64,000 nt of DNA from Microbacterium sp. NIBRBAC000506063 (GTDB lineage: Bacteria; Actinomycetota; Actinomycetes; Actinomycetales; Microbacteriaceae): NCBI RefSeq assembly GCF_017968845.1, contig NZ_CP072876.1, positions 1,116,001-1,180,000 of the forward strand, given 5' to 3'. Made by a program: the position numbers and the translations under genes. Below, piece by piece: positions 39,819-51,128 of the stretch; the stretch's first letter is position 1; each line of letters opens with the position of its first letter. A model generated the notes under the pieces. The model saw only the letters and a list, made by a program, of their open reading frames with translations, was not told the DNA's origin and ran no database searches.

Positions 39819-41209
39819 GTGTCCACGCCTCTGCCGCTGAGCGGAAGCGGTGGCCGGTGGCTGCTGCGGGCGCTGGTGTACACGGCGCTGACGGCGGCGG
39901 TCGCGAGCTCGCTGGGCATGCCTCTCGTTCCCACGATCGCGGAAGAGTTCGGCGTCTCGATCAACGCGGCACAGTGGATGCTGACCGTCAATCTGCTGGT
40001 CGGCGCCCTCGCCACCCCGATCATGGGAAGACTCAGCGACGGGTCGCACGTCAAGGGCTGCTTCTGGGAGGGCTCGGCGTTCTGCTCGTGGGGTCGGTCG
40101 TGGCGGCGATCGCGCCGACGTTCTCTGTCTTCCTCGTGGGCCGCGCGCTGCAGGGCGTCTCGTATGCGATCAATCCGATGACCATCGTGATCGCACGATC
40201 GCAGCTGGAGCCGCGCCGCGCTCAGCATGGGATCTCCACTCTCTCCGTGACGGTCGCGGCAGGGCTGGGCATCGGATACCCGCTCACCGGAGTCATCGCA
40301 GCCTTCCTCGACTTCAGGTTCGCGTTCTGGTTCGCCGTGGTCTTCGCGCTCAGCGCGATCCTTGTCGTCGCCTTCATCGTCCCGTCAGGCGCCGAGCTGG
40401 ATCTCGAGCGCCGTACTTTCGACTACCTGGGCGCCGTCGTGCTCAGCGTGGCGCTCGGCGCGCTGCTGCTCGGCATCAGCGAAGCGCCGATCTGGCCCCT
40501 GCTCGCCACGTTCGCGACCCTGAGCCTGTCGGTCATCGCATTCGTCGTCTGGGTTTTCGTCGAACTGCGTACCGAGCATCCTCTCGTCGATCTCCGGCTC
40601 TTCCGGTTGCCGGACGTGTTGCTCGCCAATGTCACCGCCATCGCGCTGGGCACCGCCATGTACATTGCGCTGTCGATTGTCAGCCTCGTCGCCCAGGCGC
40701 CGACGAGCACGGGATACGGGATCGAGCTTCCGCTGGCGGTGGCAGGCTTGTTCATCCTGCCTCTCTCCGCCGGTAGCCTCGCGGCGAATCGCCTCGTGCG
40801 GATCGCGTCGCGGCGGACGTCGATGTCGAGCCTTGTCGTCGTCGGCTCGGGGATGCTCGCCGTCTCCACCGTCTTCCTCGCCGTCGCGCACAGCGAGCTC
40901 TGGGAAGTCCTCGTCGGGATGCTGTTCTTCGGGCTGGGCGTCGGGGCGACCTTTGCCGCGATGCCGGCCGTGATCGCACGCCGCGTGGCGTCGGCGGAGC
41001 TCGGTGGCGCGGTGAGTTTCAACCAGGTCCTGCGCACGGTCGGCGGCTCGTTCGGAAGCGCGATCACTTCCTCCGTCATCGCCGCCAATCTGGCTCCTGA
41101 CCGGTATCCGAGCTCCGGTGGTGTGGTGCTCGCCCTGTCGGCGGGAGCCGCGATCTGCGTCGCGGTCCTCGTCGCGCTCGTCGCCTCGGCAGGGCGGTCC
41201 CGGCGATAA
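39819..41209 (+). CDS. MFS transporter (DHA2-like), one frameshift
   Basis: About 464 residues and roughly 14 membrane helices. INAAQWMLTVNLLVGALATP and the following MGRLSD form the motif A region between helices 2 and 3. After one missing G near 40060 it continues LLLGGLGVLLVGSVVAAIAP to a charged RSRR end. The DHA2 group exports drugs and small organic molecules by proton antiport. In this island it may export a toxic intermediate or the parent compound. GTG 39819 is the start. Confidence 0.8.
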
Positions 41210-41230
41210 ATCGTGAAGGAGCTCGATCAA

Positions 41231-41252
41231 TTAGTGATAATCTATGGCATAG
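41231..41252. promoter_or_regulatory. AT-rich operator-like site before the CoA-transferase operon
   Basis: TTAGTGATAATCTATGGCAT lies 60 bases before GTG 41310 in otherwise GC-rich DNA. Its complement contains TTATCACTAA, related to TTATCATCAA (37473) and TTATCATGGTTA (62676). Candidate promoter and operator. Confidence 0.4.
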
Positions 41253-41309
41253 AAGTGATCGGGATGCCGGCTCTATCGTTGCTGGCGACGAAGATGTCCG
41301 CGAGCGGGA

Positions 41310-42486
41310 GTGAGTGACGTGCGAGTAGTCGACTTTTCCACCCATCTCTCCGGTCCCATGGCCAGCCATCTTCTGGCCGAGACCGGCGTCGACGTCGTCA
41401 AGGTCGAGCACCCGGTCATCGGAGACGGCAACCGGGGGATGAGTCCGAAGATCGCCGGTGTCGGCGACTTCCATGTGGGCCTCAACAGCGGCGTGCGATC
41501 GCTGGCCGCGAGCACCCGATCCGAGCACTGGCCCGCGCTTCTCGAGGCGTGTGCCCGGTGGGCGGACGCCGTCATCGTGGGCTCCCGCCCGAGTGACGCC
41601 CGACGCCGAGGGCTCGATTTTGCATCGCTGGCCCAGCACAACGACCGCCTGGTCTACACCGCGATCAGCGGATACGGCATCCGGGGCCGTGGCAGGAGTT
41701 CACCGCTCACGGGCAGAACGTCGACGCCCGCGCGGGGCAGGTGCCTGTCCAGGAGATCGATGGCAAGCTCGTCACCGGCGCAGGGTGGCGATCGTCGGGC
41801 ACGACCCTTGCGGGCATCTTCGCGGCCCTCGGCACCCTCGCCGCCGTGCAGAAGCGCGACGAGGTGGGCCGGCCGCAGTTCGTGCACGTCTCGCTCTGGC
41901 ACAGCGCGATGTGGTGGAAGTGGCGCGACATCAACGACCTTGCCAACCTCGGGCACGAATGGCCCGACTATCGCGACCTCGGCCCGCGCTACGCGCTATA
42001 CAAGACCTCCGACGGCCGGGCCATCCTCGTCTGTCCGCTCGAGGAGAAATTCTGGACGAGGTTCGCAGACCTCATCGGCCTCGCGCCAGAGCAGGTCGCC
42101 CGCGGCAGTTGGACGCGGGAGAACAGCGGCATGGACTACGGATACGAGGGCGAGTACGAGCTGATCGCAGCGAGGATGGCGACGCGTGCGCGGGAGGAGT
42201 GGGTCGCCGAGCTGGAGCGCCTCGAGATCCCCTTCGCCCCGTGCTCGACGTCGCCGAGGCGATGAACAGCGAGCACGCCGCCCAGAACGATCTCCTCCGG
42301 CCGACCACCGTAGACGGCCAGGAGGTCCGCGTCGTGGCCTCGCCCGTCCAGTGGCACCTGGACACGGAGGGAGGCGTGACGGCGCCGTTGCCGCCCCTGG
42401 CGTCGCCGCCGGACATCGGGGAGCAGTCGGCCGACATCCTGCGCGAGTTCGGCCTCGACCTCGACCCAGAAGACATTCGACGTTGA
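41310..42486 (+). CDS. CaiB/BaiF family CoA-transferase, two frameshifts
   Basis: Class III CoA-transferase, about 392 residues restored. It has RVVDFSTHLSGPMASHLLAE and VDVVKVEHP at the N-terminus, RLVYTAISGYGIRG, then after the first break AGQVPVQEIDGKLVTGAGWR, and in the C-terminal part RYALYKTSDGRAILVCPLEE and MATRAREEWVAELERLEIPF. Breaks are near 41692 and 42238. These enzymes move CoA from one acid to another and usually activate the substrate for beta-oxidation. It is followed 18 bases later by a second family member, and such pairs may form a heteromeric enzyme. Confidence 0.82.
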
Positions 42487-42503
42487 ATGGAAGTGACCGC
42501 CAA

Positions 42504-43752
42504 ATGGGAGCGCCCACTGTGAGACCACTCGACGGCGTACGGATCCTCGACCTCAGCCGGCACATGTCCGGCCCCTACGGGACGGCGCTGCTCAGCGACT
42601 ACGGGGCAGAGGTGATCAAAGTGGAGTCGGCGGGCTCCGGCGATCCGAGCAGGCAGACCGGTTCGGTGATGCAGGGCGATCAGAACGCCCTCTACCTCAT
42701 GTGGAACCGGGGCAAGAAGGGCATCGCGCTCAACCTCCACGCCCCGGAGGGCGTCGAGGTCGTCAAGCGCCTCGCGGCCGAGAGCGACGTCTTTGTGGAG
42801 AACTACCGCCCCGGGGTGGCCGAGAAGATCGGCCTGGGGTACGACGTGCTGAAGAAGCTCAATCCCGGTCTCGTCTACATCTCCGTCTCGGGTTTCGGGC
42901 ACGGCTTGCTCGACGACTGGCCGGCCACCGACCCCGTCGTGCAGGCGATGTCGGGAGTCATGTCCCTCACGGGCGAGATCGGCGGTCCGCCCATTCTCGT
43001 GGGAGTGCCGATCGCCGACTTCGCGGGGGCGATGGCCACCATCCAGGCGGCGCTCGTGGGCCTCATCGCGCGGGGTAAGACGGGCGAGGGCCAGTACATC
43101 GAAGTCTCGATGATGCACGCGCTCATGACATCGCTGACCACGCGGCTGGCGATGTTCTGGGGGACGGACATCGATCCCGAGCGGCTGGGCGGGTCGCACA
43201 GCGCCGTGGCGCCGTACACTGTCTTCCGCACGAAGGACGGGTACATGGTGGCCGGCGTCTGGGGGCGGGAGAGGCCTGGCCGCGCTTCTGCGAGGCCATC
43301 GACCGACTCGACCTCGTCGACGACCCTCGCTTCCTCACGAACACCGACCGTGTCGCTCATCGCGACATCCTCAATCCCCTCATCGAGGGCATCACCGTCA
43401 CGAAGACGACGGATGAATGGCAGGAGGCCTTCCGCGCTCAGCACGTGCTCTTCGGCCCGGTGCTGAGCCTGCGCGAGCTCATGCATCACCCGCATGTGCT
43501 GCAGAAGGAAGTGGTGCAGACCCTCGAGCACCCGACGGCGGGCACGATCCGCCAGCTGGCGCCGATGCTGCGGCTGTCGCAGACGCCCGCCGAGATCGCC
43601 GGCCCCCGCCGCGACTGGGAGAGCACACCGCGCAGGTGCTTGCGCTGGCCGGGTACGACGCGGCGGAGATCGACGAGCTGATCGCGGCCGGCGTCGCGCA
43701 GACCGCCGACGGCGTCGTCGTCTCGGCGGGCGCGGGCGAGGGGGCTCGGTGA
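42504..43752 (+). CDS. CaiB/BaiF family CoA-transferase, two frameshifts
   Basis: Second class III CoA-transferase, about 417 residues. Conserved blocks are VRILDLSRHMSGPYGTALLS, GAEVIKVES, DVFVENYRPGVAEKIGLGYD, LVYISVSGFG and YIEVSMMHAL. Breaks are near 43264 and 43606. The ATG at 42504 has a weak ribosome site; one extra G in the run 42506-42508 would allow ATG 42487, directly after the previous stop. The stop overlaps the next gene (GTGA). It shares only family-level similarity with its neighbour, so the two probably act on different acids or as two subunits. Confidence 0.83.
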
Positions 43753-44647
43753 AGCTCGTCCAATATGACGGCGCCGACGGGCGGCCGCGAGTCGGACGCC
43801 TCGAGGGCGACGAGGTCGTCGCGCTGCGGATCCCCGACGGCCTGACGAACGACGATGCGGTCGTCGCGTTCGCGATGGGCGACCGGGAGGCCGAGCCAGA
43901 TGCGGATGCCGGGACCGCCCGGATCGACGAAGTCACCCTCCGCGCCCCCTCCTGCGGCCGCCGTCGATCCGCGACTTCATGCTGTTCGAGGGCCACGTGG
44001 CGAACTCGCTGCGGCGCTGGAACCGCGACGTGCCGGCGCAGTGGTACGCGGAGCCGAGCTTCTACTTCACCTCGCCGCACACCCTCAAGGCGTCCGGCGA
44101 GGTCGTGACGGTTCCCGCTCGCGATGTCGAGCTCGACTACGAGCTCGAGCTCGGCGTCGTGATCGGCCGCGAACTCGTCGACGCGACGCCCGACGAGGCG
44201 GCGGACGCCATCGCCGGGTTCATGCTTCTCAACGACTTCTCCCTCCGCGACCGGCAGTCGCGGGAGCGCCCGCTGGGCCTCGGCCCGAGCAAGAGCAAGG
44301 ACTTCGCGACCGCCCTCGGGCCGGCTCTCATCACGGCCGACGAGGTACCAGGCACCGCGCGCAGGCCCGAGCTCCTGATGGAGGCCTGGGTCAACGGCGA
44401 GCGATGGTCGAGCGGCGAGAGTCGGACGATGCACTTCGACCTCGCAGAGGCCATCGCCCACGCGTCGGCGGGCGCGCGGGTCGTGCCCGGCGATGTCATA
44501 GGGTCGGGCACCGTGACGACCGGCTGTGTCATGGAGCTGCTCGCCTTGGGCGACGACCGGGCGCGCTGGCTCGTGGCCGGCGACACCGTCGAGCTCAAGG
44601 TCGCACAGATCGGCACCCTGACCACCCGGCTCGTCGCCCGAGCGTAG
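43749..44647 (+). CDS. Fumarylacetoacetate hydrolase family protein, one frameshift
   Basis: About 299 residues. After repair of the C run near 43950 the N-terminal part leads into the catalytic fold: YFTSPHTLKASGEVVTVPA, ELDYELELGVVIG with metal-binding acids, FMLLNDFSLRDRQ, PLGLGPSKSKDFATALGPAL and the C-terminal GDVIGSGTVTTGCVMELLAL. The family hydrolyses or decarboxylates 2-oxo and 1,3-diketo acids and is common after ring cleavage. Starts at GTG 43749, overlapping the CoA-transferase stop. Confidence 0.85.
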
Positions 44648-44688
44648 TCAGCCCATATATCCACAGACAAGAAACCACGGAGACGTGC

Positions 44689-45853
44689 ATGGACTTTCAA
44701 GAATCCAGCGAACATCGGCAGCTGCGCGAGCTCGTGCGCGACATGTGCGCACCCTTCACCGATGAGTACTGGATGGAGGTCGACGCCGAGCACCGCTTCC
44801 CCAGGAGTTCTTCGACGCCTTCAAGAATGCCGGCATGCTCGGCCTGTGCATCCCCGAGGAATACGGCGGCCAAGGCGCCGGTGTCACCGAGGCATCCATC
44901 CTCATGGAGGAGATCGCGGCGGCGGGGGCGGTCTCAACGCGTGCACGACGATCCATATCCAGCTCTTCGGGCTCGAGCCGCTGATCAGGCACGCCTCCGA
45001 GGAGATGAAGCAGCGGTTCCTTCCGGCGGCGGCTGCGGGAGAGCTCGCCATCTCGTTCGGAGTGACGGAGCCGGATGCCGGATCCGACACGACCCGGATC
45101 ACCACGACGGCCAAGAAGGTTGACGGCGGGTACATCGTCAACGGGCGGAAGGTGTGGATCTCGCGCGCGGGCGAGGCGGACCGCCTACTCCTCGTGTGCC
45201 GGACCACGCCGCGCGAAGAGGCGGAGAAGCCGACGGACGGAATCACGCTCCTGTTCGCGGAGGTCGACCGCGAGCACATCGAGATCCAGCCGATCCCCAA
45301 GATCGGCCGCAACGCGGTCGCCTCGAACTCGCTCTTCATCGACAACCTCTTCGTGCCCGACGAAGACCTCGTGGGAGAGGAGGGCAAGGGGTTCCGCTAC
45401 CTGCTCGCCGGGCTCAACCCCGAGCGCATCCTCGTGGGATCGGAGTGTCTCGGGATGGGTCGCGCGGCGCTCGCTCGCGCGACCGCCTACGCGCAGGACC
45501 GGCACGTCTTCGGCAGGGCGATCGGCCAGAACCAGGGCATCCAGTTCCCCCTGGCCGACTCGCTCGTGAACCTGGACGCCGCAGAGCTCGTCATCCGCAA
45601 GGCGTCCTGGCTGTACGACAGCGGCGAGCCTTGCGGGCGCGAGGCGAACTCCGCCAAGTACCTCGCCTCGAACGCGGGGTTCGAAGCGGCTGACCGGGCG
45701 ATGCAGGTGCACGGCGGCTTCGGCTACGCCGAGGAGTACCACATCGGCCGGATCTGGCGCGAGGTGCGGCTGCTGCGTATCACGCCGCTGTCGAACGAGC
45801 TCATCCTCTCCTACCTCGCCCAGCACGTGCTGGCGCTGCCTCGCTCGTACTGA
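44689..45853 (+). CDS. Acyl-CoA dehydrogenase, two frameshifts
   Basis: About 388 residues. Landmarks are FGVTEPDAGSDTTRITTTAK (the flavin-side signature), YIVNGRKVWISRAGEADRLL, HVFGRAIGQNQGIQFPLADS and the C-terminal VHGGFGYAEEYHIGRIWREV. Breaks are near 44805 (C run) and 44931 (G run). It oxidises an acyl-CoA to the enoyl-CoA with FAD and passes electrons to ETF. Next to a MaoC hydratase it supplies steps one and two of a beta-oxidation cycle. Confidence 0.88.
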
Positions 45854-45868
45854 CGAAAGGAACGCGAC

Positions 45869-46326
45869 ATGCCCGGACTGTGGTTCGAGGAATACGAGGT
45901 CGGCAGGACCTATCGGCATGGCCCTGGTCGTACCGTGACCGAGACAGACAACCTGCTCTTCACGGCGCTGTCCATGAATCCGGCGCCGCTGCACCTGAAT
46001 GCCGAGTACGCGAAGACGACGCCATACGGCCGGCAGCTCGTGACGAGCGTGTTCACAATGGGCCTCATCATGGGACTGAGCGTCTCCGACCTGTTCGAGG
46101 GCACCTCGTACGGCAACCTCGGCTTCGACAAGATCACCTTCCCAAACCCCGTCTTCATCGGCGACACCCTCCGTGCCGAGACCGAGATCGTGAGCAAGAG
46201 GGAGTCCAGGTCCCGCCCCAGGCGGGCATCATCGTCGTCGTCCATCGCGGCTACAACCAGCGCGACGAGCTCGTCGTCGAGATGCATCGAGCGGGCCTGT
46301 CGATGAGGCGCCCGAGGGACCTGTGA
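45869..46326 (+). CDS. MaoC-like enoyl-CoA hydratase, one frameshift
   Basis: About 152 residues with the hot-dog fold of MaoC proteins: MPGLWFEEYEVGRTYRHGPG, FTALSMNPAPLHLNAEYAKT (hydratase motif with the N-x-x-H pair), GLIMGLSVSDLFEGTSYGNL and RAETEIVSKRES. A C is missing near 46217, after which GIIVVVHRGYNQRDELVVEM completes the fold. It hydrates enoyl-CoA or dehydrates hydroxyacyl-CoA. GAAAGGAACG precedes the ATG. Confidence 0.85.
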
Positions 46327-47544
46327 CCGTGCCCGGGATCGCGCTAACGGACTACCTACGGGAGGGCGACCTCATCGTCACCGGCTCGGGCATAGGCGAG
46401 CCCGAATCGCTCGTCCGCGCCCTGGGGAGCAGCTGGACGCGCTGCCGCCGGTGCAGGTGTTCGCGGGCATCAGCTACTCGGGCGAGTTCACTCCGAGGAT
46501 CGCGGAGGCCACCCGTCTGTCCTCGTTCGGCGCCATGGGGGAGATCGCACAGCTCGCCGCGGCAGGGCTCGTCGACGTGCTGCCGGTCCACTATGTCGAC
46601 GTCGCCGGACAGCTCCGGGTGCGAGGCGGCGCAGGCCTCGTGCTCATGATCCAGGTGGCGCCCGCCGACACCGACGGCTTACACAGCCTCGGGCTTGCCG
46701 TCGACTACACGGCCGAGCTGCTCGATGTCGCCCGGCTCGTCATCGCGGAGGTCAACGATCAGCTGCCGACGGTCGGCGGGCCATCCGTTCACCGCAGCCG
46801 CATCGATGTGGCCGTGCCGATCTCGAGGAAGGTTCGCGAGGTGGCGTCCGGCGCCGTGGACGACGTGCACCGAGCGATCGCCGACAATGTAGTGCAGCTC
46901 GTCCCCGAGCGCCCGGTCCTCCAGCTGGGCATCGGCGGCGTGCCATCCGCCGTCGCGACCCTGCTGGCCGGAAAGAGGTCCGGCCTGCGCGTTCACACGG
47001 GACTCGTGGGCGACTGGCTGCTCGATCTGGACCGGCAGGGCGCGCTCGATCCGAACGCCCCGATCGTTGTCGGAGGCGCCGCGGGGTCGGCCGTGCTCTA
47101 CGACTTCCTCGCCTCCGATCCTCGCGTGGAGACGCGCACCATCGCGACGCTGACTCGCCCCGACGTGACAGCATCCATCGATCGGCTCGTCGCCCTGAAC
47201 TCCGCCGTGCAGGTCGACCTCACCGGCCAGGTCAACGCCGAGCTGGCCGGCCCGCGCTATGTCGGCGGTGTCGGTGGCCAGATCGACTTCCTCCGCGGCG
47301 CCCAGCTGTCGGCGGGCGGCGTGTCGATCATCGCCCTTCCGGCCACCGCGAGCGGGGGGCGCCGCTCGCGGATCGTGCGCGATCTCGACGGCGGGGTGGT
47401 CACCACGCCGCGCTCCGGCGTCGACTTCATCGTGACCGAGTTCGGAATCGCGGATCTGCGCGGGCAAGGTCTGGCAGCGCGGTCGGAGGCGATCTCCGCA
47501 ATCGCGGCGCCGGAGTTCCGAGGGCGCTGTCCGGGTCGGAATGA
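46323..47544 (+). CDS. Acetyl-CoA hydrolase/transferase family (Cat1-like), two frameshifts
   Basis: About 407 residues, starting at GTG 46323 over the MaoC stop. It has RPVLQLGIGGVPSAVATLLA, SGLRVHTGLVGDWLLDL, VGGVGGQIDFLRGAQLSAGG and GVDFIVTEFGIADLRGQGLA, all characteristic of the Cat1/acetyl-CoA hydrolase family. The first break is at the G run near 46425. A second near 47521 hides the real stop; adding one G reads EFRGALSGSE and TGA 47542-47544. It probably exchanges CoA between acetate-like acids and the pathway substrate. Confidence 0.82.
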
Positions 47545-47570
47545 GTGGACATTCCCAGCCGGTATAAATC

Positions 47571-47587
47571 ATGAGTACTATAATCAT
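47571..47587. promoter_or_regulatory. Operator-like palindrome before the second acyl-CoA dehydrogenase
   Basis: ATGAGTACTATAATCAT has half-sites ATGAG and ATCAT seven bases apart, like the exact version at 54825-54841. It overlaps a good -10-like TATAAT and lies about 80 bases before ATG 47669. Confidence 0.5.
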
Positions 47588-47668
47588 GGAACTGCTGGCG
47601 CGCGGATGTTTGCGCGCATGTAGAGTCCAGAACTAGGTTCATGAATATTACTGAAGAAGGGCCCACGC

Positions 47669-48831
47669 ATGGTAACGGCCGTCGCAACCGATGAAGTCAC
47701 GGAGATCCGTCAGCTCGCCGCAGACGTCGCGGCGGAGGCCTACGGGCCGATCGCCGATGAGCTCGATGCGACGCGAACGCCCATCTCCGTGCCCCAGCGC
47801 TTGCAGCTCGGCGAGCTGGGATTCTTGGGGATCGCCCATGAGGAGCAGTACGGCGGCAGCGCCGCGCCCTTCTCGCACGCGCTCGCGGTGATCGAGGAGT
47901 TCGCGAAAGTGTGCCGGCCGGCCGCGTTCCAGATCTTCGAGGCGAACACCGGGCCGGCGCAGGTCATCGCCCGCCTTGGCACACCCGAGCAGCGGGAGCG
48001 CTGGCTGCCTGAGATCATCTCGGGCGCGAAGACGATGGCTGTGGGCATCTCGGAGCCCGACGCCGGTTCGGCGGCCACCGACATGAAGACGACCGCGAAG
48101 GTGTCCGGCGACGATCTTGTCCTCAACGGCACCAAGCGGTGGATCTCCAACGGCGGCGAAGCCGATCTCTATCTCGTCTATGCGCGACTCAGCGACGCAC
48201 CCGGATCGCGTGGCATCGGTGCCGTCGTCGTCGAGAGCTCGACGCCCGGGGTGAGCTTCGGCGCTCCCGAGCGCCTCATGGGGTTCCGAGGCATCCCGTC
48301 AGCCGATGTCATCCTAGAAAACGTCGTCGTGCCCCAGGCGAACATCGTCGTCGCCGCCGGCGGCTTCAGCAGGCTGTTCGGCGCGTTCTCGATCGAGCGG
48401 ATGGGCAACGCGACCATGAGCCTCGCGATCGGTCAGGCCGCGCTCGACAAGACCGTCGCCTACGTGCAGCAACGGCGCCAGTTCGGCAAGGACATCATCG
48501 AGTTCCAGGCCGTGCAGACGATGCTCGCTGACATGGTTCTCCAGGTCGAAGCTGCACGGTTGCTCATAGAACGTGCGGCCCGCTCGGTGGACGGCGCCCT
48601 GCCGGATTCGCTGCAGGTGTCTCTCGCCAAGTGCACGGCCAATGAGATGGCGAAGAAGGTGACCGATCTCGCCATCCAGGTGCACGGCGGCAACGGATAC
48701 ACCGAGGAGTACGGGCTCGAGCGCCTGCATCGAGACGCGCATGGCTGGGCGATAGCCGGGGCACGCCCGCGATGCAGCGGACGCGCATCGTCACCGAACT
48801 GCTCGGCCGCAAGTTCGACCAGCGACGATGA
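47669..48831 (+). CDS. Acyl-CoA dehydrogenase, one frameshift
   Basis: About 387 residues. It has GISEPDAGSAATDMKTTAKV, LVLNGTKRWISNGGEADLYL, RRQFGKDIIEFQAVQTMLAD and VHGGNGYTEEYGLERLHRDA. A missing G near 48757 corrupts the last 25 codons; restored, it ends RIVTELLGRKFDQRR at TGA 48829. It is distinct in sequence from the enzyme at 44689, so the pathway probably has two different dehydrogenation steps. The stop overlaps the next gene by four bases. Confidence 0.87.
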
Positions 48832-49304
48832 GGACCCGGCCGGACGACCTCCTGCCGCCGAGCACGATGACAGATCTTGAGCAGCGCCTCCGATGGCTCG
48901 AAGACGAGCGCGCCATCATTCGACGCCTCTACCGCTATGGCCATTGCATCGACTACGGGCTCGAGGAGGAATGGGCCGAGTGCTTCACGTCTGACGGTGT
49001 GTTCGAGGTGAAGCGCACGCACCCGCCGGGTCACGTCTACCAAGGGCGGCAGCAGCTACTGGAGTTCGCCCGTTCGCATACGCGAGCCCCTGCGAACTTC
49101 CACAAGCACGTCGTCGTCGACCCGATGATCGAGGTCAACGGCGATCGCGCGACCGCCGTGAGCTACTTCGTCCGGCTGGACGTGATCGATGCCACGCCGG
49201 TCGTTCGCACGTTCGGTCGCTACCGCGACACGTTCAGGCGGACCGGTGCCGGATGGAGGATCGAGCACCGCACCGTCGAGGTGGAGGGACGGATCGGTCG
49301 ATGA
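48828..49304 (+). CDS. SnoaL-like/NTF2-fold protein
   Basis: This 158-residue protein has the NTF2-like cone fold: ERAIIRRLYRYGHCIDYGLE, EWAECFTSDGVFEVKR, RQQLLEFARSH, KHVVVDPMIEVNGDRATAVS and GRYRDTFRRTGAGWRIEHRT. Members isomerise, hydrate or simply bind small molecules such as steroids, aromatics and polyketides. Coupling to the acyl-CoA dehydrogenase suggests a step on the same intermediate. Confidence 0.78.
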   Translation: MRTRPDDLLPPSTMTDLEQRLRWLEDERAIIRRLYRYGHCIDYGLEEEWAECFTSDGVFEVKRTHPPGHVYQGRQQLLEFARSHTRAPANFHKHVVVDPMIEVNGDRATAVSYFVRLDVIDATPVVRTFGRYRDTFRRTGAGWRIEHRTVEVEGRIGR

Positions 49305-49332
49305 TCATGGCAAGGGCTGAGGTGAGATTACG

Positions 49333-50325
49333 GTGACGTTCTCGGTGGGATACGGCCCCATCACGGTGCAGCGCGCGGCAGACGACCCAAGGCAGACCGA
49401 GATGATCTGGCAGGACGCTCTTCGCAACGCCCGCGAAGCCGAAGACGCGGGGTTCACGAGCATCTGGGTCGGCGAGCATCATTTCACTCCCGACGGCTAC
49501 CTCTCGGGAGTCTTTCCGTTCCTCGGCGCGCTAGCGGCGGCCACGAAACGCGTGCTGCTGGGGACGAAGGTGCTGCTCGCGCCCCTGCACCATCCGATCC
49601 GCGTCGCCGAAGACGCTGCGGCCATACAGCTGCTCAGCGGCGGTCGGTTCGTACTCGGCGCCGCTATCGGGTACAGGGAGGAGGAATTCGAGGGGCTCGG
49701 CGTCTCGCTGAGAGACCGGCGTGCCCGTTTGGAGCGCTTCGTGCGCGTCTGCCGGGCGGCGTGGGCAGGAGAGCCGATCCCTACCGGCGGCGACGTGAGA
49801 GGGAGCGTGGACATGCCCGCCGTCGGCGCGCCGATCCCCATCTGGCTGGGCGGACGGGCGGCTCCAGCCCTGCGCCGCGTCGGTCGAATGGCAGACGGTT
49901 ACGTTGCGCCCGTCGGCCCGGTCGGCGACCTGATCGCGCAGGTCCGCGCAATCGACGAGGCGTCGAGCGAGGCCGGCCGGCACGAGCTACCGGTCGCCTC
50001 GAGCTCCTTCGTCGTGCTCCGCGGCCCCGGGCTCGGGGCCGACCGAGTCCGGCAGAGGCTTGACGGGCTGCTCGGATTCTACGCACAGCACAAGGCCGAC
50101 GATCCTTATTCACGAGTCGGGAGACCCGGACGATCCCAGACGATGGTCATCGACGGCCCTCCCGAAGAGGTCGCGACGAGGCTGCTGGAGTTCAAGGACG
50201 CATTCCCGACACGACGTGAGCATCATCACGTCGTGCGCATCGAGTTCCCGGGAATGACGGGCGATGAGGTGGCTCGGAGCACCGCGGCGTTCTCGGAGCG
50301 CGTGCTGCCAGAGTTGATCGCCTGA
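49333..50325 (+). CDS. LLM class flavin-dependent oxidoreductase
   Basis: Intact 330-residue luciferase-like barrel: NAREAEDAGFTSIWVGEHHF, LGALAAATKRVLLGTKVLLA, PLHHPIRVAEDAAAIQLLSG, GRFVLGAAIGYREEEFEGLG and PIWLGGRAAPALRRVGRMAD. Such enzymes use reduced flavin and oxygen for hydroxylation, Baeyer-Villiger or C-S/C-N cleavage chemistry. GTG 49333 starts 28 bases after the SnoaL-like gene. It is convergent with the GntR gene. Confidence 0.85.
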   Translation: MTFSVGYGPITVQRAADDPRQTEMIWQDALRNAREAEDAGFTSIWVGEHHFTPDGYLSGVFPFLGALAAATKRVLLGTKVLLAPLHHPIRVAEDAAAIQLLSGGRFVLGAAIGYREEEFEGLGVSLRDRRARLERFVRVCRAAWAGEPIPTGGDVRGSVDMPAVGAPIPIWLGGRAAPALRRVGRMADGYVAPVGPVGDLIAQVRAIDEASSEAGRHELPVASSSFVVLRGPGLGADRVRQRLDGLLGFYAQHKADDPYSRVGRPGRSQTMVIDGPPEEVATRLLEFKDAFPTRREHHHVVRIEFPGMTGDEVARSTAAFSERVLPELIA

Positions 50326-50341
50326 GCGGGCGAACGTCGTG

Positions 50342-51085
50342 TCAGCTGCTTCCATTGCCCCACGAGATCGGGGCATCGAGCGCGTCGGGAAACTTGCGCT
50401 CCGCATGGTGAGTGAACTCGCTGATATGCTCACGCATCGCGTCTGCCGCGCCCTGCGGATCCCGCGCTGCTAGCGCGTTGTAGACGCGCACGTGCGCGGC
50501 ATGGGTGGCCTGCCTGCGCGGCTGGGTGTAGGTGATCCCCACCACCGATCCTTCGAGGATCCCGGCGACAGCGTCAATGAGGTGAGTGAACAAGACGTTC
50601 TTGGAGCCGTGAGCGATGAGGTCGTGGAATTCCTGGTTCACTTCGAGAAAGACCGACTCGTCGTCGAGATGCTCGCCCATGCGGTCCAGATTGCGTTTGA
50701 TCTCGACCAGCTCATCGTCGGTGAGGCGCGTGGCCGCGAGTCTCGCCATCATGGGCTCGAGGCCGGCGCGAGCCTCGACGATGGTGCGGAACGGCGCGTT
50801 CTCGAACTGAAGCAGAAGGACGAGCGCGGTCTCCAGACCGGTTCCATCGGGCTGCTCGACCACGGGACCTCCGCCCGGTCCCGGTTTGAGGGAGATCAGC
50901 CCCTGCAACTCCAGGAACCTCAAAGACTCGCGCAGGGTTCCTCGCCCGACCTGGTACTGCTCGAGCATGACCTTCTCGTGAGGCAGACGGTCTCCCGCGT
51001 TGTTGCCGTTCCGCTGGATGTCGGCGACGATGCGCTGCGCGACGAGCACCGCCGTCTTCTGCGGTCTGAACTTCGTGGTGGCCAT
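50342..51085 (-). CDS. GntR-family (FadR/FCD-type) transcriptional regulator
   Basis: About 247 residues from ATG 51085 (a TTG at 51124 is in frame further upstream). The N-terminal winged helix has RIVADIQRNGNNAGDRLPHE and LEQYQVGRGTLRESLRFLEL. The C-terminal FCD domain has FRTIVEARAGLEPMMARLAA, NQEFHDLIAHGSKN and HAAHVRVYNALAARDPQGAA, with candidate metal/ligand residues Asp, His and His. FCD regulators usually repress catabolic genes until an acid or CoA ester binds. It lies centrally and divergent to the next operon, so it is the likely regulator of the island. Confidence 0.85.
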   Translation of the reverse strand: MATTKFRPQKTAVLVAQRIVADIQRNGNNAGDRLPHEKVMLEQYQVGRGTLRESLRFLELQGLISLKPGPGGGPVVEQPDGTGLETALVLLLQFENAPFRTIVEARAGLEPMMARLAATRLTDDELVEIKRNLDRMGEHLDDESVFLEVNQEFHDLIAHGSKNVLFTHLIDAVAGILEGSVVGITYTQPRRQATHAAHVRVYNALAARDPQGAADAMREHISEFTHHAERKFPDALDAPISWGNGSS

Positions 51086-51128
51086 GGCTTGTCCCTGCGC
51101 GGTTCTATGGATGAGCTCGCTCAATTGT